This document shows, piece by piece, positions 1-6,851 of a DNA stretch of 10,135 nt. Position numbers and translations under genes: made by a program. The DNA is from Chamaesiphon sp. (GTDB taxonomy: Bacteria > Cyanobacteriota > Cyanobacteriia > Cyanobacteriales > Chamaesiphonaceae): assembly GCA_026786125.1 (NCBI GenBank), contig JAJAYU010000156.1:1-10135 (forward strand), read 5' to 3'. Each line of letters begins with the position of its first letter. The first letter of the stretch is position 1. Below the pieces are notes generated by a model. That model was given only the letters and a program-made list of their open reading frames with translations, made no database searches and was not told the origin of the DNA.

Positions 1-498
1 CTCAATCTGATACTCTTTTAGTAATTCTAGTTGCCGTACTTGCTGCTCTTGTTTATTATCTTTGGTAATTGGTAAATAATGATAGTCGATACCAAATTGG
101 TTGGCGATCGGTTCAAGGTCAGGATGGTTGCTGATAATTAGGGGAATCTCTGCCGAAAATTCGCCTGACTGCTGTCGCCAGATCAGATCGAGCAGGCAGT
201 GATTCTGACGACTGACCCAAATTGCGATCCGAGGTACTGCATCCGAAAAATGGATCTCATAAGTACCGTTTAAAGGTTGGGCGATGGCTCCAAAAGCTGG
301 TGCGATTAATTCTCGTGGTAGGTTGAATCCTTCAATTTGCCATTCAATTCTACTTAGAAATAAACCTGCATTAAAATCAGTATGATGATCGGCATGGACG
401 ATATTGCCCCCATTAGAATAGACAAAGTTGGCAATTTTGGCAACTAAGCCACGTCGATCTGGACAAGAGAATAAAAGGGTGGCTGTCGGTTTCATCAT
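1..498 (-). CDS. purU: Formyltetrahydrofolate deformylase, N-terminal part (cut by window edge)
   Basis: The first 166 residues of PurU, which hydrolyses 10-formyltetrahydrofolate to tetrahydrofolate and formate in the cytosol and so balances one-carbon pools. Residues about 5-80 form the regulatory ACT domain (TATLLFSCPDRRGLVAKIAN, then GGNIVHADHHTD). The formyltransferase-like catalytic domain begins near residue 88 with PRIAIWVSRQNHCLLDL and RQQSGEF, followed by IISNHPDLEPIANQFGIDYH. The family is usually about 280-290 residues, so roughly 115-120 residues, including the catalytic Asn-His-Asp region, lie beyond the left edge. Two ATG codons stand in tandem (496-498 and 493-495) and either could be the start. 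No clear Shine-Dalgarno sequence precedes them. The gene starts 25 bp after the cobL stop on the same strand, so co-transcription with cobL is likely. The family assignment is firm. Confidence 0.93.
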   Translation of the reverse strand, partial: MMKPTATLLFSCPDRRGLVAKIANFVYSNGGNIVHADHHTDFNAGLFLSRIEWQIEGFNLPRELIAPAFGAIAQPLNGTYEIHFSDAVPRIAIWVSRQNHCLLDLIWRQQSGEFSAEIPLIISNHPDLEPIANQFGIDYHYLPITKDNKQEQQVRQLELLKEYQIE

Positions 499-523
499 AT
501 TCAGGTCAGGAAATCTCTACTTA

Positions 524-1759
524 TTATTCCCTACCTGCTGGTGTCTTCAACACCACGAGCTGAGTAACCGGAATTAATGGTTTCCAACCGAGAAATCCGC
601 CAATATTTTGGGTACGTTGAATGGCAATCCGCGTTAATTCACCACCAGCTTGTTGATGCCACTGTAGTAATTGCAATTCACTTTCTACAGTTACCGCATT
701 GGCAACCAATCTACCACCCGATCGCAATGCCGTCCAGCAGGTAACTAATAAGTCTGGAGCGGTGACTCCACCACCGATAAAAATTGCGTCGGGAGTTGGT
801 AAATTTGCTAGGGCTGTGGGTGCTTTGCCCTGAACTAGTTGGAGCTGTGGCGTACCCAGAGCCGCCATATTGTCTGCAATAAATTGTAACCGATGGGAGT
901 GTTGCTCGATCGAGATCGCCTGACACCGTGGATGACTCCTCAACCACTCAATTCCAATCGAACCACAACCAGCACCCACATCCCACAACAATTCTCCTGG
1001 CATTGGTGCAAGAGCCGCGAGGGTAATCGCCCGCACTTCCCGCTTTGTCAGTTGTCCATCGTGATGATAGGCACTGTCAGGCAGCCCTGGCAGGCGATTT
1101 AAGGGGGTTGTAGTTGGGTCGATCTGACATTCAACGGCAATGATATTGAGAGCGGCTACATCTGATTTAGACCAAGATCTGGCAATACCTGGGATTACCC
1201 GTTCTCGTTCCCCGCCCAAATGTTCCAACACGGTGATCTGACTATCACCATACCCCCGCTGTGTCAGCAAATCTGCCACAATTTGGGGCGTATCTGCACC
1301 TGCGCTCAAGATTAATAGCTGGGAATTGGGCGCGAGGATCGCTGATAGAAAATCTGGCGAACGCCCACACAGACTCAAGGTTTCTACTGCTGTCAGCGAC
1401 CAGCCTAATTTGGCACAAGCAAGGCTAAAGGTAGATAGAGCGGGGATAATTGTCATTTCCTCGATCAAAATATACCGCAGCAACGTCACTCCGATTCCAT
1501 AGCAAAGTGGATCGCCACTAGCGAGGATACAGACTGGGGTGCCACGATATTTGAGAATCGATGTAATTGATGATTCGATCGATGACTCCCACGCCATTTT
1601 CGGTTGGGAAGAGTCTAACATAGCTAAATGCCGCTGACCACCAACAATCAGTGTGGCTCGATCGATCAACCCCCGTGCCAGTGGACTAAGTTCGGACAAT
1701 CCCGATTCACCAATCCCAATCACTGACAACCATTTTCCCTGCTCTGTTGGCAAACTCAA
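524..1759 (-). CDS. cobL: Precorrin-6Y C5,15-methyltransferase (decarboxylating), CbiE-CbiT fusion
   Basis: A 411-residue bifunctional corrin-ring enzyme. The family methylates C5 and C15 of precorrin-6Y with S-adenosylmethionine and decarboxylates the C12 acetate side chain on the way to cobalamin (pseudocobalamin in most cyanobacteria). The N-terminal half (about 10-210) is a CbiE tetrapyrrole methylase: VIGIGESG at 13-20 and ASGDPLCYGIG at 80-90. The C-terminal half (about 222-405) is CbiT: GLPDSAYHHDGQLTKREVRA at 225-244, the SAM-binding WDVGAGCGSIGIEW at 259-272, and IFIGGG at 326-331. The length is normal for the fusion. The start is TTG (1757-1759): an in-frame TAG lies six codons upstream, no ATG precedes the conserved region, and GGGAG sits 7 nt before the TTG. 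purU follows 25 bp downstream. The methyltransferase gene upstream is separated by 110 bp containing a heptamer repeat. Confidence 0.95.
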   Translation of the reverse strand: MSLPTEQGKWLSVIGIGESGLSELSPLARGLIDRATLIVGGQRHLAMLDSSQPKMAWESSIESSITSILKYRGTPVCILASGDPLCYGIGVTLLRYILIEEMTIIPALSTFSLACAKLGWSLTAVETLSLCGRSPDFLSAILAPNSQLLILSAGADTPQIVADLLTQRGYGDSQITVLEHLGGERERVIPGIARSWSKSDVAALNIIAVECQIDPTTTPLNRLPGLPDSAYHHDGQLTKREVRAITLAALAPMPGELLWDVGAGCGSIGIEWLRSHPRCQAISIEQHSHRLQFIADNMAALGTPQLQLVQGKAPTALANLPTPDAIFIGGGVTAPDLLVTCWTALRSGGRLVANAVTVESELQLLQWHQQAGGELTRIAIQRTQNIGGFLGWKPLIPVTQLVVLKTPAGRE

Positions 1760-1763
1760 ATTA

Positions 1764-1771
1764 CTACTCCC
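1764..1771 (-). promoter_or_regulatory. Ribosome binding site that decides the cobL TTG start
   Basis: Read on the minus strand, AAAGGGAG followed by TAGTAAT leads into TTG. The purine core is complementary to the 16S rRNA anti-Shine-Dalgarno sequence and lies 7 nt from the start, an ordinary spacing. This favours TTG at 1757-1759 over the TTG two codons later. It is one of the few clear ribosome binding sites in the window. Confidence 0.65.
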
Positions 1772-1796
1772 TTTCTAGGAAATAGACAATATTGAT

Positions 1797-1829
1797 CCAC
1801 CATCCACCATCCACCATCCACCATCCACC
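1797..1829. repeat. Heptamer tandem repeat (CCACCAT)n
   Basis: Four perfect copies of CCACCAT plus a partial CCACC lie in the 110-bp gap between the methyltransferase gene and cobL. Short intergenic arrays of 7-bp units match the class known in cyanobacteria as short tandemly repeated repetitive (STRR) sequences. Copy number probably varies between strains by slippage. The array ends about 38 bp before the cobL start codon, so it would be transcribed if the promoter lies further upstream. A 10-bp palindrome, TAGATATCTA (1837-1846), sits beside it with no assigned role. Confidence 0.85.
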
Positions 1830-1869
1830 TCTACACTAGATATCTAATTTTTCACTAGTAAGCAAGTAA

Positions 1870-2676
1870 TTACTTTCTTTTAGTTGATGAATATAGACCC
1901 GACAACTTAGAAATTGATGCTGCTTCTGTCATAAATGCCAGATTGTCGATCACTTGATTATCTCGCGCCCAAGTAGAGTTTTTAGGCGTAAACATGGAGA
2001 AAGAATCGATTAGTAATCCCTGATTGCCCCAGTTTACTAGCTCTTGACCAATACATTGCAAATTGGCTCGATCGCAATAAGTTTCAAACAATTTAGCCGT
2101 CATACTCGCCGCCCGCCAGTGGGTTGGTTCTAATAATAATTGATCGACTATTCCGGCTCTTTGTTCAGCGGGAATTTGGGCTATTGCTGCAAAAGCTGGT
2201 TGATAAGCACCCAAATTTGAATGATGGATAAAGCCCACTCCATTTGGCTTGAGTTTGGTGGCAAGTTGAGCCAGATAAGTCTCCATCACATCAGCTTCGG
2301 CGTGAACTAATGAATCAAAACTAAATACAAAATCAATAGAATTGTCAGGGATCATTGCTAATGATTTACCATCATTAACGTGATAGCTAATATTTTTTTC
2401 GGCAGCAAATCTTTGTTGACAAGCCTTGATACATTTTTCTGATAGATCGACGACAACTAACTGCTCACAATATTTTCTGAGATAATCTGTCCAGCGACCA
2501 AATCCAGGCGCGATTTCGAGAATTGTACCTGTAGAAATCAAGCCATGAATACGCGGCAGGATCGAACCAACCCACTGAGCTTCTGCACTACCCCAAAATA
2601 ATGACCACTCGTCACCCTGTTGCGCCCATGCGTAGCTTCCGTCCCAGGTTTGCTGGTTTTCTTCGATCGTAGGCAT
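1870..2676 (-). CDS. Class I SAM-dependent methyltransferase, substrate unknown
   Basis: A 268-residue protein with the Rossmann-fold signatures of class I methyltransferases. Motif I is ILEIAPGFGRWT at 52-63. An acidic residue ends strand 2 (VVVDLSE, Asp77). A motif-IV-like segment DFVFSFDSLVH lies at 115-125, followed by a post-motif helix and KLKPNGVGFIHHSN at 141-154. No signal peptide or membrane segment is visible, so it is probably cytosolic. The N-terminal WDGSYAWAQQGDEWSLFWGS is aromatic-rich and may form a substrate cap; this is inference. Similar stand-alone methyltransferases occur in glycan and secondary-metabolite loci, but nothing nearby points to a substrate. It is divergent from the M48 protease gene and 110 bp upstream of cobL. 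A role in corrin synthesis is not supported, because CobL carries its own methyltransferase domains. The ATG start at 2674-2676 has no strong ribosome binding site. Confidence 0.88.
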   Translation of the reverse strand: MPTIEENQQTWDGSYAWAQQGDEWSLFWGSAEAQWVGSILPRIHGLISTGTILEIAPGFGRWTDYLRKYCEQLVVVDLSEKCIKACQQRFAAEKNISYHVNDGKSLAMIPDNSIDFVFSFDSLVHAEADVMETYLAQLATKLKPNGVGFIHHSNLGAYQPAFAAIAQIPAEQRAGIVDQLLLEPTHWRAASMTAKLFETYCDRANLQCIGQELVNWGNQGLLIDSFSMFTPKNSTWARDNQVIDNLAFMTEAASISKLSGLYSSTKRK

Positions 2677-2683
2677 GTATGAA

Positions 2684-2779
2684 AATTTACTTAGCTGAAG
2701 TGATGATCAAAGTCTAGCACAGCATCAATTTTATCGATAATCCTCCGGTTAATATCTCAAAATCCGTGAATTTACTTAG
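2684..2779. promoter_or_regulatory. Divergent gap with a duplicated 11-mer and a palindrome (candidate operator region)
   Basis: The space between the methyltransferase gene (minus) and the M48 protease gene (plus) must hold promoters for both. AATTTACTTAG occurs at 2684-2694 and again at 2769-2779 in the same orientation, 85 bp apart. Between them lies the perfect 10-bp palindrome TTATCGATAA (2731-2740). A weak plus-strand pair, TTGATT (2781-2786) and TACTAG (2803-2808) with a 16-bp spacer, could be a promoter but matches consensus poorly. No specific regulator can be named. Confidence 0.3.
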
Positions 2780-2895
2780 ATTGATTCGAGATCGGGTGGG
2801 AATACTAGTCCTATCCACTGAATCTGAGATTTAACGTTAGGGCAACATCGCTAAAAATGTTGAGTTTTGGGTTTGGAATTCTGAATCGCTATGTG

Positions 2896-4800
2896 ATGGA
2901 GTTAGAGCAACAAACCAAATTTGACCTTTTAGTACGTCAATTAGAACGATCAACACGTCAACGCACTACTGCCAATTATCAACTCAAAGTAGCTGGATTA
3001 GCTGCGATCGGTTATGGATATATTGGGGTGATTTGCCTAGCCTTATTCAGTAGTTTATGGCTAGTTCGATGGCTATTTGAAACCACTCAACAGCGGGTGG
3101 TTGCAGTAGATCCCAATCAATTATGGATGTTGTTTGGATTAGTGGCGATCGCGACCTTTTGGGTGCAGTATACGCCTTTAAGCGATCGGGAGATCGATCG
3201 AGGTGAATTTCCCGAACTCTTCACCCTAATTGACGAAGTAAGTATCAAACTCAAGACTCCCAAAATTCACCATGTTGTGATTAATTATGATCACAATGCG
3301 GCTATTTATCAAGCCCCAAGAATTGGCTTATTCGGCTGGTACCAGAACTATTTACTATTGGGTTTGCCACTGCTCCAATCTCTGACTCCCGAACAATTCA
3401 CAGCTACCCTATCCCATGAATTGGGTCATTTAGCTGGGAATGATAGTAGTTTTACTGGCTACATTTTTCGAGTCAGACAGATGTGGGAACAACTTACTAC
3501 TGACAACAATTTTTTTATTTTTCAATGGTTCTTTCGTTGGTATGAACCATTAATCAAGGCTTACTCTTTTGTATCTGTACGCGATCGAGAATACACTGCT
3601 GATGCCCTAGCCAAACGGATGACTAGCCCCGAAATTGCAGCAAGTGATTTGATTCAAACTTACATTTATCAATACTATCTCCAAGAAGGTTTCAGTCGTG
3701 AACTCGATCGTCAGGCGCGAGGATCTGAAGTCCCCCCAACCGATGTAGTTACCCAAATGTTAGCGGTGCTACGTCAGCCCCTCGATCCGCAGACTACCCA
3801 AGTATGGCTAGGATTGATTCTCGGCGAGGCAACGGATACAGATGATACTCACCCCTGCCTCAGCGACAGGTTGGCTGCTGTCGGCGATCCTACCCCCAAA
3901 TCCTGGACTCCTAGCCCGATCCTTTGTACTGCGGCTGAATACTATTTTGGCGATCAATTAGCAGATTTGGCAACCGAACTAGATTTGCGGTGGTACGAGC
4001 ATCGCAAAGTACCGTGGTTCCGCCAATATCAACAAGCACAATATCAGCGAGAACATTTAGCCACTCTCAATCTCCAAGCGAATAAGGCAGAATTATCGTT
4101 AAATGAAGCGACGATTCAAGCAGATTTGACAACAGAATTAGATGGTGAATTAATCGCGCTCAAGTTATGGCAAGAAATTCTCGCCCGATCTCCCAATCAT
4201 CCCCAAGCAAATTATCAAGTAGGTAAAGCTCTTGTCGATCGCGGACACTTGAGCGGTTGTGTTTATTTAGAACAAGCAATTGAATTAGATCCAGATTTAG
4301 TTATTCCCAGTTGTGAGGAGTTATATCGATTCCATACTTTTCAAGGTGATTTAGAATCAGCCGAGGTTTATCTAGATTGGCGACAACAACATCTGCCCAA
4401 ACAATGGCGATCAAAACTAGAACGCAATATCAAAGACACCGATAAATTTGTTGCTCATGATCTAGAGCCAGATTTAATTGCTGAAATTCAGCATAAGTTA
4501 GCTAATCATCCGGCAATTGAACGAGCGTATCTAGTCTGTAAACCAATGCGGATCTTTACAGATCGACCACTCTACATATTAGGTATCAAAATTGCCAACA
4601 CTCGATCGACTAATCTCCAATATATCCAAGCTGACTTGAGACTAGAACACGATCTTTCTGAACGATTAAGAATCGAACTCAATTTTGGTAAACGATTAGT
4701 AATTGCTATCTTTGATAGCCAAAAATCTCGCTCTACTCATTACCAGGACTTAAAACTAATCGAGAAAATTCAAAAAATACCCGCAGCAAATATTCTTTGA
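2896..4800 (+). CDS. M48-family membrane zinc metalloprotease with helical-repeat C-terminal region
   Basis: A 634-residue membrane peptidase. Two hydrophobic segments (about 33-57 and 75-91) precede the catalytic domain. The zinc site is SHELGHLAGND, with His174, Glu175 and His178. The third ligand is probably Glu232 in RDREYTADALA, the usual ExxAD element of M48 (HtpX/Ste24-like) enzymes. The family cleaves membrane or membrane-associated proteins in quality control. Residues about 410-510 look like TPR-type helical repeats (LIALKLWQEILARSPNHPQA, then YLEQAIELDPDL). The final 120 residues or so are an unassigned domain. The frame stays open to an ATG at 2857, 13 codons upstream. I prefer 2896 because MELEQQTKFDLLVRQLE resembles where I recall related cyanobacterial proteins starting, but neither site has a convincing ribosome binding site. 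A membrane-protein gene follows 103 bp downstream on the same strand. Confidence 0.88.
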   Translation: MELEQQTKFDLLVRQLERSTRQRTTANYQLKVAGLAAIGYGYIGVICLALFSSLWLVRWLFETTQQRVVAVDPNQLWMLFGLVAIATFWVQYTPLSDREIDRGEFPELFTLIDEVSIKLKTPKIHHVVINYDHNAAIYQAPRIGLFGWYQNYLLLGLPLLQSLTPEQFTATLSHELGHLAGNDSSFTGYIFRVRQMWEQLTTDNNFFIFQWFFRWYEPLIKAYSFVSVRDREYTADALAKRMTSPEIAASDLIQTYIYQYYLQEGFSRELDRQARGSEVPPTDVVTQMLAVLRQPLDPQTTQVWLGLILGEATDTDDTHPCLSDRLAAVGDPTPKSWTPSPILCTAAEYYFGDQLADLATELDLRWYEHRKVPWFRQYQQAQYQREHLATLNLQANKAELSLNEATIQADLTTELDGELIALKLWQEILARSPNHPQANYQVGKALVDRGHLSGCVYLEQAIELDPDLVIPSCEELYRFHTFQGDLESAEVYLDWRQQHLPKQWRSKLERNIKDTDKFVAHDLEPDLIAEIQHKLANHPAIERAYLVCKPMRIFTDRPLYILGIKIANTRSTNLQYIQADLRLEHDLSERLRIELNFGKRLVIAIFDSQKSRSTHYQDLKLIEKIQKIPAANIL

Positions 4801-4803
4801 TTA

Positions 4804-4821
4804 AGCAAATATATGTTTGCT
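4804..4821 (+). terminator. Weak stem-loop after the M48 gene
   Basis: AGCAAA (4804-4809) and TTTGCT (4816-4821) form a perfect 6-bp stem with a 6-nt loop, beginning 3 nt after the M48 stop codon. It is AT-rich and no run of T follows, so it is not a classical intrinsic terminator. It may stabilise the 3' end, or it may be chance. Confidence 0.25.
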
Positions 4822-4896
4822 ATCAACTACCAACTACTTGTACTGAGCGGCTTGCATTGAACGAAGCCGAAATGAGCCGAAGTATCAATTATCAAT
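4821..4896. repeat. Heptamer repeats flanking a hairpin-forming interspersed repeat
   Basis: The left side holds TATCAAC and TACCAAC (4821-4834) and the right side holds TATCAAT twice (4883-4896), all variants of one heptamer. Between them lies a 48-bp GC-richer segment in which CGGCTT (4848-4853) pairs with AAGCCG (4864-4869). TACT (4841-4844) can also pair with AGTA (4881-4884). The motif AGCCGAA appears twice (4865-4871 and 4875-4881). The middle resembles the ACTGAGCG-type interspersed repeats common between cyanobacterial genes. The right-hand heptamers reach to within 7 bp of the next ATG, so that gene has no visible ribosome binding site. Confidence 0.55.
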
Positions 4897-4903
4897 TAAT
4901 TAA

Positions 4904-5581
4904 ATGTCTAAACTTGTTCAATCACATTTCTTGTCTCAATGGCTCATAATTCAGGTTTCTGGATCGATTCTGTTTACAATCGTGACTCAGTTGATTGTCA
5001 CTTTGATTATTTTACTTTTTGATTTGGATAATTTAGTATTAGTCTCAATCATGAGGCTAATAGCTTGTCTCTTGAGCAGTACGATTCAAGGATATCTGCA
5101 ATGGCGGATTCTCCTCAAAACTATCAAAACACTCGATCATCAATGGATCTATACAGCAATAATTGGATTACCAATTAATATTTTAACTTGGGGATTAATT
5201 CATTTAGGTATCAAGATACTTATATTAGACGCAGACTGTACTTCATTAATTATTTTAGCGATCATCGGTGGCGTTTGTGGTGGTATCAATGGACGGATCG
5301 TGGGCAATTGGCAAAAATCTTTATTCAAGCAACATCTCTACTGGAGATCGCTTTGGCATGACTGGGACCGAGAGCAGCTACTCGCAGGTGCGCTGAGTGG
5401 TATTGTCACCGCAGTGATGATTATGGGGGTCGTATTCTTAGCTGGAGAGAACTGGATCTCTTTGCCAATAGCAGCATTAATCTGTTCGATCGGATTAGCT
5501 TCAATTTCTCAAATTATGTACGGGCTAATCGTTGGCGATACGATTCAAGATGTCTTTAAAAAAGCTAAACTAATTGAGTAA
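4904..5581 (+). CDS. Polytopic membrane protein of unknown function
   Basis: I do not recognise a named family. The 225-residue product is strongly hydrophobic, with about six likely membrane segments near 12-39, 44-61, 82-108, 115-134, 159-180 and 186-211. A more polar loop with several aromatics lies at about 135-158 (NWQKSLFKQHLYWRSLWHDW). A glycine-rich stretch GGVCGGINGRIVG (122-134) and IQGYLQWRIL (61-70) recall cyanobacterial membrane proteins with repeated G...QW motifs; that likeness is an impression, not an assignment. No catalytic motif is visible. It lies 103 bp downstream of the M48 protease gene on the same strand, so the two may be co-transcribed, though an interspersed repeat separates them. 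The ATG start has no Shine-Dalgarno sequence. The stop overlaps the 3' end of the convergent cca gene by 12 bp. Confidence 0.75.
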   Translation: MSKLVQSHFLSQWLIIQVSGSILFTIVTQLIVTLIILLFDLDNLVLVSIMRLIACLLSSTIQGYLQWRILLKTIKTLDHQWIYTAIIGLPINILTWGLIHLGIKILILDADCTSLIILAIIGGVCGGINGRIVGNWQKSLFKQHLYWRSLWHDWDREQLLAGALSGIVTAVMIMGVVFLAGENWISLPIAALICSIGLASISQIMYGLIVGDTIQDVFKKAKLIE

Positions 5582-6811
5582 TTTATTGGTCATGATAAAT
5601 TCTCTAGCAAATTGAATTGCTTCACTTGGGGTAGATATTTTGCCGACAATTCTCGCAAGCTGAATCTCCGTTAGCAATTTACCAACGATTGGCGACGGTG
5701 CAATTGATAGTGATTGGGTCAAGTTATGACCACTAACTAATGGGGTGGGATGTGCAACTTGACTATCAGGATCGAGATATTGATCGATCAAACCTACTAA
5801 TTTCACTAACTCAATTCCAGCGGTAATTGCCAGGACAATCAGCAATGGGAAATCATGCCCTACAGACTTGAACCAAAAGTATTGTTCTGGCAAAGACATC
5901 TCCGCTTGTAACAATTGCGGCAAGTAATTAATCACATTAGTTACTATCTGAATCTCTGCTGAACTAAATGTTAATCGTAATAGCTGTGCATTAGCTACAG
6001 CTAGTTCTGGTGATAATAATCTAGTTAGTTTACCGATCGATCTGCGAGTAGTAGAAATTGTATCGCGTAAAGGCTGCTCTAGTTCAATTGCCAGTGCGGG
6101 ATAATGCTGTTTAACCAACTCAAAAGATCGATCAAATTGAGTCACTTGATTTTTAAAAGCTATGTCTACAGGTATTTTTAGCCAACCTGATAATAGTCGA
6201 TCTTCAATCATTGCCACCAACCATTGGCTGCTAGTGGGCGTTTGCAATAGATACCGTAATTCCATTAGCACCCGTTCCGCCGCAACTGTAGTCAACAGCG
6301 GGGCTAGCTCTCGAATTGCCTCACGAGTATCAGCTTCGATCGTAAAATTAAGCTGTGCTGCCTGACGATAGGCTCTGAGTAACCGTAATGGATCGTCAAC
6401 TAAGTTCTCCTTGCTCACCATCCTAATCACGCGCTGCTGGATGTCCTGAGTGCCATTGAGTGGATCGATCGTCTCACCAGTCTGAATATCATAAGCGATC
6501 GCATTGAGAGTATAGTCGCGTCGGTTCAAATCCTCGGCAATACTAGCCCCATCCTGCTGGGCGATATCTACAGTCATATCTGGAAATACTACCCGCGCAA
6601 TCTGACGCTCTGGATCTAACAATACGAATCCCGCTCGATACACCGCCGCCAGCCTTCTTGCCACCTCGACAGCTCCAGTCGGAACCACCAAATCTAAATC
6701 TAATTCTGCCCGAATTCGCCCCAGTAAACTATCTCGTACTGTTCCACCAACCACATACACTGGCTTTGGCAATAGATTTAGATCGAGTGGTAGATTGTCT
6801 AAAAATTGCAT
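5570..6811 (-). CDS. cca: tRNA nucleotidyltransferase (CCA-, CC- or A-adding), class II
   Basis: A 413-residue enzyme that builds or repairs the 3'-terminal CCA of tRNAs without a nucleic-acid template. Its motifs appear in class II order: VGGTVRDSLLGR at 21-32, the metal-binding pair LDLDLVV with Asp38 and Asp40, RRDYTLNAIAYD at 97-108, DPLRLLRAYRQAAQLNF at 140-156 (ribose and base recognition), and ERVLMELRYLL at 179-189. The remainder is a helical tail for tRNA contact. No CBS or DHH domains are present. In some cyanobacteria CC- and A-addition are split between two related proteins, so this could be only one of the pair; sequence by eye does not decide. I chose ATG at 6809-6811; a TTG three codons upstream (6818-6820) is possible but less likely. 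The gene diverges from ycf34 and overlaps the convergent membrane-protein gene by 12 bp. Confidence 0.93.
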   Translation of the reverse strand: MQFLDNLPLDLNLLPKPVYVVGGTVRDSLLGRIRAELDLDLVVPTGAVEVARRLAAVYRAGFVLLDPERQIARVVFPDMTVDIAQQDGASIAEDLNRRDYTLNAIAYDIQTGETIDPLNGTQDIQQRVIRMVSKENLVDDPLRLLRAYRQAAQLNFTIEADTREAIRELAPLLTTVAAERVLMELRYLLQTPTSSQWLVAMIEDRLLSGWLKIPVDIAFKNQVTQFDRSFELVKQHYPALAIELEQPLRDTISTTRRSIGKLTRLLSPELAVANAQLLRLTFSSAEIQIVTNVINYLPQLLQAEMSLPEQYFWFKSVGHDFPLLIVLAITAGIELVKLVGLIDQYLDPDSQVAHPTPLVSGHNLTQSLSIAPSPIVGKLLTEIQLARIVGKISTPSEAIQFAREFIMTNKLLN

Positions 6812-6825
6812 AAAATACAAGAGAT

Positions 6826-6840
6826 GGTTAGTCCCTAACC
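6826..6840. promoter_or_regulatory. Dyad GGTTAG-TCC-CTAACC in the cca/ycf34 divergent gap
   Basis: A perfect 6-bp inverted repeat with a 3-bp spacer sits almost at the centre of the 40-bp gap (6812-6851) between the two start codons. In DNA it could be an operator; in a ycf34 leader RNA it would form a hairpin just before the start codon. The same bases also read as two heptamers, CCCTAAC and CCCTAAA (6833-6846), so a fragment of an STRR-type repeat is an equal alternative. Confidence 0.35.
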
Positions 6841-6851
6841 CCTAAAATTCT

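Noticed and set aside
711..1102. Two small frames in other registers inside cobL
   Set aside because: They fall in the middle of a continuous, well-conserved CbiE-CbiT coding sequence and have no motif or ribosome binding site of their own.
1797..1829. Tandem CCACCAT units considered as a CRISPR remnant
   Set aside because: The units are 7 bp, directly adjacent, and have no spacers. This is a simple tandem repeat.
499..2676. Methyltransferase, cobL and purU considered as a cobalamin operon
   Set aside because: Only cobL is a cobalamin enzyme. The methyltransferase is separated by a repeat-bearing gap and has no corrin-specific features, and purU belongs to folate metabolism.
2781..2808. TTGATT and TACTAG considered as the M48 gene promoter
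   Set aside because: The 16-bp spacer is acceptable, but the -10 matches only about half of the consensus, so it is not strong enough for a separate feature.
6162..6365. Plus-strand open frame opposite cca
   Set aside because: It is antisense to the conserved part of the nucleotidyltransferase and carries no independent evidence.
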